Source: Nocardioides sp. (lineage in GTDB: Bacteria; Actinomycetota; Actinomycetes; Propionibacteriales; Nocardioidaceae). From it: a DNA stretch of 9,864 bases. The position numbers and the translations under genes were made by a program. Positions 6,900-9,864 of this stretch are shown here, piece by piece. The notes under the pieces are model-generated. The model worked only from the letters and a program-made list of their open reading frames with translations, ran no database searches and had not been told where the DNA came from. Where the stretch lies: the NCBI GenBank assembly GCA_021166815.1, contig JAJPEO010000094.1, positions 1 to 9,864 of the forward strand, given 5' to 3'. Position 1 is the first letter of the stretch. Each line of letters starts with the position of its first letter.

Positions 6900-7355
6900 G
6901 TGGACTACGCCGAACGACTCACGGTCCCGCTGCGTTGGTGGGTGCAGGGGACGATGCTGATCGCCACCTTCTGGCTGGCGATCCTCGCTGCGGTGCCGCC
7001 CGAGCTGGAGTACATCGCCTGGCTCGCCACCGCCGTGGCCCTGGCCCTCATGGGTGGAGTCTTCCTCTCCTACGGCTCGGCGCGCGTCGGCGTGGTCGAC
7101 GACGAGCTCCGCGCCGGGCGCGCGAGCATCCCGCTCGGCCTCATCGGCGGAGCCCGTGCCCTGGACGCCGAGGAGATGCGGCGGCAGGCCGGCGTCGAGG
7201 CCGATGCCCGCGCCTACCTGGTGCTGCGGCCCTACCTCAAGCGCGGTGTCCGCGTGGACATCGACGACCCTCGGGACCCCACGCCCTACTGGCTGCTCAG
7301 CTGCCGCCGGCCCGACCGTGTCGTCGCCGCCGTGGAGTCCGCACGCACCCGCTGA
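6900..7355 (+). CDS. DUF3093 family membrane protein (151 aa)
   Basis: Function unknown. A short amphipathic N-terminus ([13 protein letters not shown]) leads into two hydrophobic segments at about residues 15-33 and 38-58. A cytosolic-looking domain follows, with [11 protein letters not shown], a short SIPLGLIGG strand, [13 protein letters not shown] and [13 protein letters not shown]; the fold resembles small PH-like membrane-associated domains. The GTG at 6900 follows a TAGGCT -10 by 7 nt and gives the usual family N-terminus; the long open frame upstream is the antisense of dut. DUF4235 follows 26 nt later but appears to have its own promoter. Position of Rv2698. Confidence 0.9.
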   Translation: MDYAERLTVPLRWWVQGTMLIATFWLAILAAVPPELEYIAWLATAVALALMGGVFLSYGSARVGVVDDELRAGRASIPLGLIGGARALDAEEMRRQAGVEADARAYLVLRPYLKRGVRVDIDDPRDPTPYWLLSCRRPDRVVAAVESARTR

Positions 7356-7368
7356 ACGACGAAGTGGG

Positions 7369-7374
7369 TAGGGT
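7369..7374 (+). promoter_or_regulatory. Candidate -10 element of DUF4235 (leaderless)
   Basis: TAGGGT, fitting TAnnnT, ends 7 nt before the ATG at 7382, within the 26-nt gap after DUF3093. There is no Shine-Dalgarno sequence before that ATG. This suggests DUF4235 has its own transcript in addition to any read-through. Confidence 0.45.
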
Positions 7375-7381
7375 TTCTCCC

Positions 7382-7705
7382 ATGGCTTCTCAGAGCGGCA
7401 GCAAGTTCTTCTCCGCCTTCTCCCTCGTCTCGGCGCTGGGCGCCGCAGCGCTGGCCAAGAAGGCACTGAACACGTCCTGGCGAGCCGCCACGGGCAAGAA
7501 CCCGCCGGCCAACCCCGCCGACCCGGACGTGGAGCTGCGTGAGGCGGTGCTGTGGGCATCGCTGAGCGGCACCCTCATCGGCCTGGCCCGGATGCTCGCG
7601 ACGCGCAGGGCCGCGGAGTACTACGCGAAGTCCACCGGTGCGCTGCCCCCGCAGCTGAAGAAGGACAACCAGGACAAGGACGCCGCGGTCACGCCACAGA
7701 GCTGA
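7382..7705 (+). CDS. DUF4235 domain-containing protein (107 aa)
   Basis: Small actinobacterial protein of unknown function. Two weakly hydrophobic helices at about residues 9-25 and 55-74 flank a polar loop rich in Pro and Asn. The loop [18 protein letters not shown] (33-50) and [15 protein letters not shown] (67-81) look like the family's conserved core. The C-terminus is a lysine/asparagine-rich tail. It probably associates with the membrane as a two-helix hairpin, but this is inferred only from hydrophobicity. The ATG at 7382 is fixed by the TAGGGT -10 just upstream and by the absence of coding-like sequence before it. I do not recall an equivalent in the M. tuberculosis block, so it may be an insertion relative to that lineage. 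Confidence 0.85.
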   Translation: MASQSGSKFFSAFSLVSALGAAALAKKALNTSWRAATGKNPPANPADPDVELREAVLWASLSGTLIGLARMLATRRAAEYYAKSTGALPPQLKKDNQDKDAAVTPQS

Positions 7706-7710
7706 GGTGA

Positions 7711-7728
7711 GGCCGGCGCTGGCCGGCC
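7711..7728. terminator. GC hairpin between convergent DUF4235 and DUF4193
   Basis: GGCCGGC (7711-7717), a GCTG loop and GCCGGCC (7722-7728) make a perfect 7-bp stem, placed between the stops at 7705 and 7751. It is symmetric, so it could end transcripts from both sides. No U-tract follows, as is common for terminators in high-GC actinobacteria. Confidence 0.55.
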
Positions 7729-7750
7729 CCCCAGGTCCTCATGAATCCCG

Positions 7751-8041
7751 TCAGATGCAGTCCTTGCAGATCAGCTTCTTCTCGTCGGCCAGCTGTGAGC
7801 GGTGGTGGACCAGGAAGCAGCTCATGCAGGTGAACTCGTCGCTCTGGCGAGGGATGACCTCGACCGCGAGCTCCTCGTGGGAGAGGTCGGCCCCGGGGAG
7901 CTCGAACGACTCGGCAGCCTCGGCCTCGTCCTCGTCGACCTTGCCGGAGTTCTTGTCGTGTCGACGCGCCTTGAGCTCCTCGATGCTCTCCTCGCTCTGA
8001 TCCTCTTCGGTCTTGCGCGGTGCGTCGTAATCGGTGGCCAT
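7751..8041 (-). CDS. DUF4193 family zinc-ribbon-like protein (96 aa)
   Basis: Conserved actinobacterial protein of unknown function. Residues 1-60 are very acidic (repeated D/E runs with a short basic KARRHDK patch at 24-30) and probably disordered. The C-terminal third has two CXXC pairs, Cys72/Cys75 (CMSC) and Cys92/Cys95 (CKDC), 16 residues apart, with His79 and His80 between them: a likely single Zn2+ ribbon ending one residue before the C-terminus. There is no signal peptide or membrane segment. The ATG at 8041 has a strong GGAGAG ribosome-binding site 7 nt upstream, so unlike several neighbours this mRNA has a leader. Position of Rv2699c. A role in nucleic-acid or polymerase binding is possible from the fold, but nothing here proves it. 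Confidence 0.92.
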   Translation of the reverse strand: MATDYDAPRKTEEDQSEESIEELKARRHDKNSGKVDEDEAEAAESFELPGADLSHEELAVEVIPRQSDEFTCMSCFLVHHRSQLADEKKLICKDCI

Positions 8042-8048
8042 CGGTTCA

Positions 8049-8054
8049 CTCTCC
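8049..8054 (-). promoter_or_regulatory. Ribosome-binding site of DUF4193
   Basis: GGAGAG on the minus strand, 7 nt before the ATG at 8041. One of the strongest Shine-Dalgarno sequences in the window; it confirms the start and implies a leadered transcript. Confidence 0.7.
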
Positions 8055-8056
8055 AG

Positions 8057-8134
8057 TCACGGTGGATCGCGGCGGACCCGGGTCTCGGGAGCAGCATCCA
8101 TGTTGTGCGTCGTCGGCGCCAGATTGTGCACCAT
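8057..8134 (-). CDS. Candidate 25-aa leader or small ORF upstream of DUF4193
   Basis: Speculative. The ATG at 8134 has GGGAG 5 nt upstream and opens a frame of 25 codons ending at TGA (8057-8059), 15 nt before the DUF4193 start. The peptide begins MVHNLAPTTHNMDAAP and ends in RVRRDPP. The two HN dipeptides correspond to two TTGTGC hexamers (plus strand, 8103 and 8124) exactly 21 bp apart. It lies in the 152-nt gap between the monophosphatase stop and DUF4193, which would otherwise be empty. It could be a translated leader, a small protein or chance: 25 codons is short, and no homologue is known to me. Confidence 0.22.
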   Translation of the reverse strand: MVHNLAPTTHNMDAAPETRVRRDPP

Positions 8135-8136
8135 GA

Positions 8137-8156
8137 CGACTCCCGGAGGGGAGCCG
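8137..8156 (-). promoter_or_regulatory. Hairpin covering the ribosome-binding site of the small ORF, or terminator of the monophosphatase transcript
   Basis: On the minus strand CGGCTCCC, a CTCC loop and GGGAGTCG form an 8-bp stem with one G-U pair. The 3' arm contains the GGGAG ribosome-binding site of the small ORF and ends 2 nt before its ATG. It lies about 40 nt after the monophosphatase stop. With no U-tract, either a terminator or a translational switch is possible. Confidence 0.3.
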
Positions 8157-8193
8157 GTCCCGACGTGTCGCGAGAACAGCGGCCGGGGCGGGG

Positions 8194-9009
8194 CTATTCC
8201 CGGGGTGCGGCGAGGAACCCGCACGCCTCGAGCAGGTCGACGAACGACGCCCACCCGTCCGCAGGAGTCCCGACGACGAGCGCGCGCTCCGGCGCGGCCG
8301 GGACGGCGTCGCGCAGCGTGCCCGCCAGCACGTCGAAGTGACCGTCCGCCTCGGTCAGGACCAGGCCGGCGGCGCTCCAGTCCCACACCTGCGGGCCCTC
8401 CTCGACGTAGGCGTCCGCGGCCCCCTCCGCAACTCGGCACAGGTCGAGGGCGCACGACCCCATCCGGCGCACGTCACGCACGAGCGGCAGCATCCGTGCC
8501 ACGCGCTCGGCCTGGTGGGCACGCACCTCTGCGACGTAGCCGAACCCGGTCAGCACCAGTCGCTGGGGCACCGGCACCACCGGCCGCACCCGGAGGGGAC
8601 GGCCGTCGCGTACGGCTCCCTCCCCCACCGCGGCGCTGTAGATCGCGTCGAGCCCGATCCCCACGACGGCGCCGGCGACGACCGAGCCGTCGACCTCGGC
8701 GGCAATGGACACCGCGCAGTCGGGCAGCCCGTAGAGGTAGTTGACGGTGCCGTCGATGGGATCGACGACCCAGCGGACACCGCTCGTGCCGACGTGGTCG
8801 TCGCCCTCCTCGCCGAGGATCGAGTCGTCCCCGCGCGCGGCCAGGAGGCGCTCACGGACGAGGCGCTCGACGGCCTGGTCGGCGTGGGTCACCACGTCGA
8901 CGGCACTGGTCTTGGTCTCCGCGACCTCGACGTCGCGGCGCATGCGACGCGCGAGGTCGGCGGCCTCGCGACCCACCTCGAGAGCGAGGTCGCGCAGCTC
9001 CGCACTCAT
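8194..9009 (-). CDS. suhB: Inositol monophosphatase family protein (271 aa)
   Basis: Mg2+-dependent phosphatase of the IMPase/FIG superfamily; it most likely hydrolyses inositol-1-phosphate to myo-inositol, feeding inositol lipids and mycothiol. Metal ligands are in place: Glu67 in GEEG, Asp83, Asp86 and the backbone of DPIDGTVNY (83-91), and Asp210 in VWDWSAAG (208-215), with DVVTHAD at 38-44 upstream. The motif GSCALDLCRVAEG (184-196) is typical of the actinobacterial SuhB/ImpA branch. Length is normal. The ATG at 9009 lies 13 nt after the ferrochelatase stop; a GAGG overlapping that stop is a usable ribosome-binding site, so the two genes are co-transcribed. Position of Rv2701c (suhB). Histidinol phosphatase or PAP phosphatase activity cannot be excluded within this superfamily. 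Confidence 0.93.
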   Translation of the reverse strand: MSAELRDLALEVGREAADLARRMRRDVEVAETKTSAVDVVTHADQAVERLVRERLLAARGDDSILGEEGDDHVGTSGVRWVVDPIDGTVNYLYGLPDCAVSIAAEVDGSVVAGAVVGIGLDAIYSAAVGEGAVRDGRPLRVRPVVPVPQRLVLTGFGYVAEVRAHQAERVARMLPLVRDVRRMGSCALDLCRVAEGAADAYVEEGPQVWDWSAAGLVLTEADGHFDVLAGTLRDAVPAAPERALVVGTPADGWASFVDLLEACGFLAAPRE

Positions 9010-9022
9010 CGCGGCTCAAGCC

Positions 9023-9864
9023 TCATCGGCCGCAGAGGGCCGGGCGGTCGGCCCGGGGGTTGGCGCAGCAGCCGGGAGCGCACAGGTCGGGGCCTGCCGG
9101 CAGGGTGCCCACGGCCGGCCGGGCCGGCTCCTCGCCGCGCTCGGCGGCGGCTCGTTCGAGCACGAGCTCGCGCACCATCGCCACGAAGCGGGGGTCGACG
9201 CCCGGAGTGGCCGCCCGAGCGAACGCCAGGCCCAGCCGCTCGGCCGTGGCCTTGGCCTCGGTGTCGAGGTCGTAGATGACCTCCATGTGGTCGGACACGA
9301 AGCCGATCGGCACCACGACGACGGCCCGGGAGCCGTCGGAGGCCAGTGACTCCAGGTGGTCGTTGACGTCGGGCTCCAGCCAGGGGATCGAGGGCGACCC
9401 GGAACGGGAGCAGTAGACGAGGTCGTGGCGGTGGACCCGGCCGGTCGCCTGCTGCACCCGCTTGGCCACCTCGTCGACGGCGCTGCGGTGCTGGGCCTCG
9501 TAGGCGCGCGGCCCGAAGGGGCCCTCCGGCACGCGGGGCCCGGACGCCTCGGCCATGGTCTCGGGGATCGAGTGGGTGACGAACACCAGGCGGGCTGAGT
9601 CGCGCAGCACCTCCGGGATCTCGCCCAAGGCAGCGACGGTCGCGTCGACGAAGGGGTCGATGAACCCCGGGTGGTTGTAGTACTGGCGCAGCCGGTCGAG
9701 GCGTGGTGCCCCGTCGACGGCGGCGACCGCGTCGGCGAGGTTCTCGCGGTACTGCCGGCACGAGGAGTACGAGGAGTACGCGGAGGTGGTGAACACCGCG
9801 GCCCGGCCGATCCCGTCGGCGACCATCTGGCGCACCGTGTCCTCGAGGTAGGGGTCCCAGTTGC
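9023..9864 (-). CDS. hemH: Ferrochelatase (probably coproporphyrin ferrochelatase), 5' end cut by window
   Basis: Inserts Fe2+ into a porphyrin; in Actinobacteria the substrate is coproporphyrin III, so the product would be coproheme. The window holds the last 279 codons; the N-terminus lies past the right edge. Visible motifs are NWDPYLEDT at the cut end and TTSAYSSYSSCRQYRE. The active-site His is in FVTHSIPE (codon 9572-9574) and the metal-side Glu in SDHMEVIYDLD (codon 9281-9283). An internal Cys in VYCSRSGSP (codon 9410-9412) together with a C-terminal CAPGCC (codons 9065-9082) matches the [2Fe-2S] cluster known in actinobacterial ferrochelatases; a further Cys sits three residues from the end. 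The apparent start at 9835 is internal, because conserved sequence continues upstream. Leads into the monophosphatase gene 13 nt downstream. Confidence 0.95.
   Translation of the reverse strand, partial: NWDPYLEDTVRQMVADGIGRAAVFTTSAYSSYSSCRQYRENLADAVAAVDGAPRLDRLRQYYNHPGFIDPFVDATVAALGEIPEVLRDSARLVFVTHSIPETMAEASGPRVPEGPFGPRAYEAQHRSAVDEVAKRVQQATGRVHRHDLVYCSRSGSPSIPWLEPDVNDHLESLASDGSRAVVVVPIGFVSDHMEVIYDLDTEAKATAERLGLAFARAATPGVDPRFVAMVRELVLERAAAERGEEPARPAVGTLPAGPDLCAPGCCANPRADRPALCGR

Noticed and set aside
6873..7559. Upstream extension of the dut frame, giving 389 aa
   Set aside because: It is antisense to DUF3093 and DUF4235, has no dUTPase-like sequence, and would cross the divergent promoter.
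9762..9779. Tandem 9-bp repeat GAGGAGTAC
   Set aside because: It encodes the conserved Tyr-Ser-Ser repeats of the ferrochelatase motif, so it is explained by protein constraint.
1..9864. tRNA or rRNA genes, CRISPR arrays, insertion sequences, prophage or toxin-antitoxin genes
   Set aside because: No cloverleaf or rRNA sequence, regular spaced repeats, transposase motifs or compositional shift was noticed, and nearly all sequence is accounted for by core genes.

Overview
The window is very GC-rich chromosomal DNA from an actinobacterium, most likely Nocardioidaceae or a close relative. This rests on the actinobacterial families present (DUF3710, DUF4193, DUF3159, DUF3093, DUF4235 and a C-terminal Cys-cluster ferrochelatase), on the use of GTG starts in six of twelve genes, and on gene order. 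From memory, the order matches the Mycobacterium tuberculosis block Rv2689c to Rv2701c almost gene for gene. Species cannot be fixed from the sequence alone.

Layout, left to right. (1) On the minus strand, a KimA-like APC-superfamily permease (3188 to 1143) is followed, with a 4-nt ATGA overlap, by a TRAM-domain uracil-5 RNA methyltransferase that runs off the left edge. (2) Divergent from the permease, on the plus strand, are two TrkA-type RCK proteins, ceoB and ceoC (3244-4595). (3) A minus-strand operon starts at dut (6872) and runs through DUF3710, an OB-fold protein and a DUF3159 membrane protein, ending 3 nt from ceoC. (4) Divergent from dut, on the plus strand, are DUF3093 and DUF4235 (6900-7705). 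(5) A GC hairpin separates them from a minus-strand DUF4193 zinc-ribbon protein (8041-7751). (6) A minus-strand ferrochelatase (partial, entering from the right edge) is followed by an inositol monophosphatase-family gene.

Functionally, the left third looks like a potassium-homeostasis locus: a probable proton-coupled K+ importer back to back with two NAD/K+-sensing RCK subunits. The middle is a dUTPase operon carrying three conserved genes of unknown function. The right end makes haem (coproporphyrin ferrochelatase) and hydrolyses inositol phosphate.

Several transcripts appear to be leaderless. At kimA-like, ceoB, dut, DUF3093 and DUF4235 a TAnnnT -10 hexamer sits 6 to 8 nt before the start codon. 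The dut and DUF3093 -10 elements meet in one CTATAG palindrome. No RNA gene, mobile element, CRISPR array or gene-free stretch over 300 bases was seen; the longest gap, 8042-8193, holds a candidate 25-codon ORF with a hairpin over its ribosome-binding site. This is mostly conserved core genome, and I did not find a convincing new multi-gene system.
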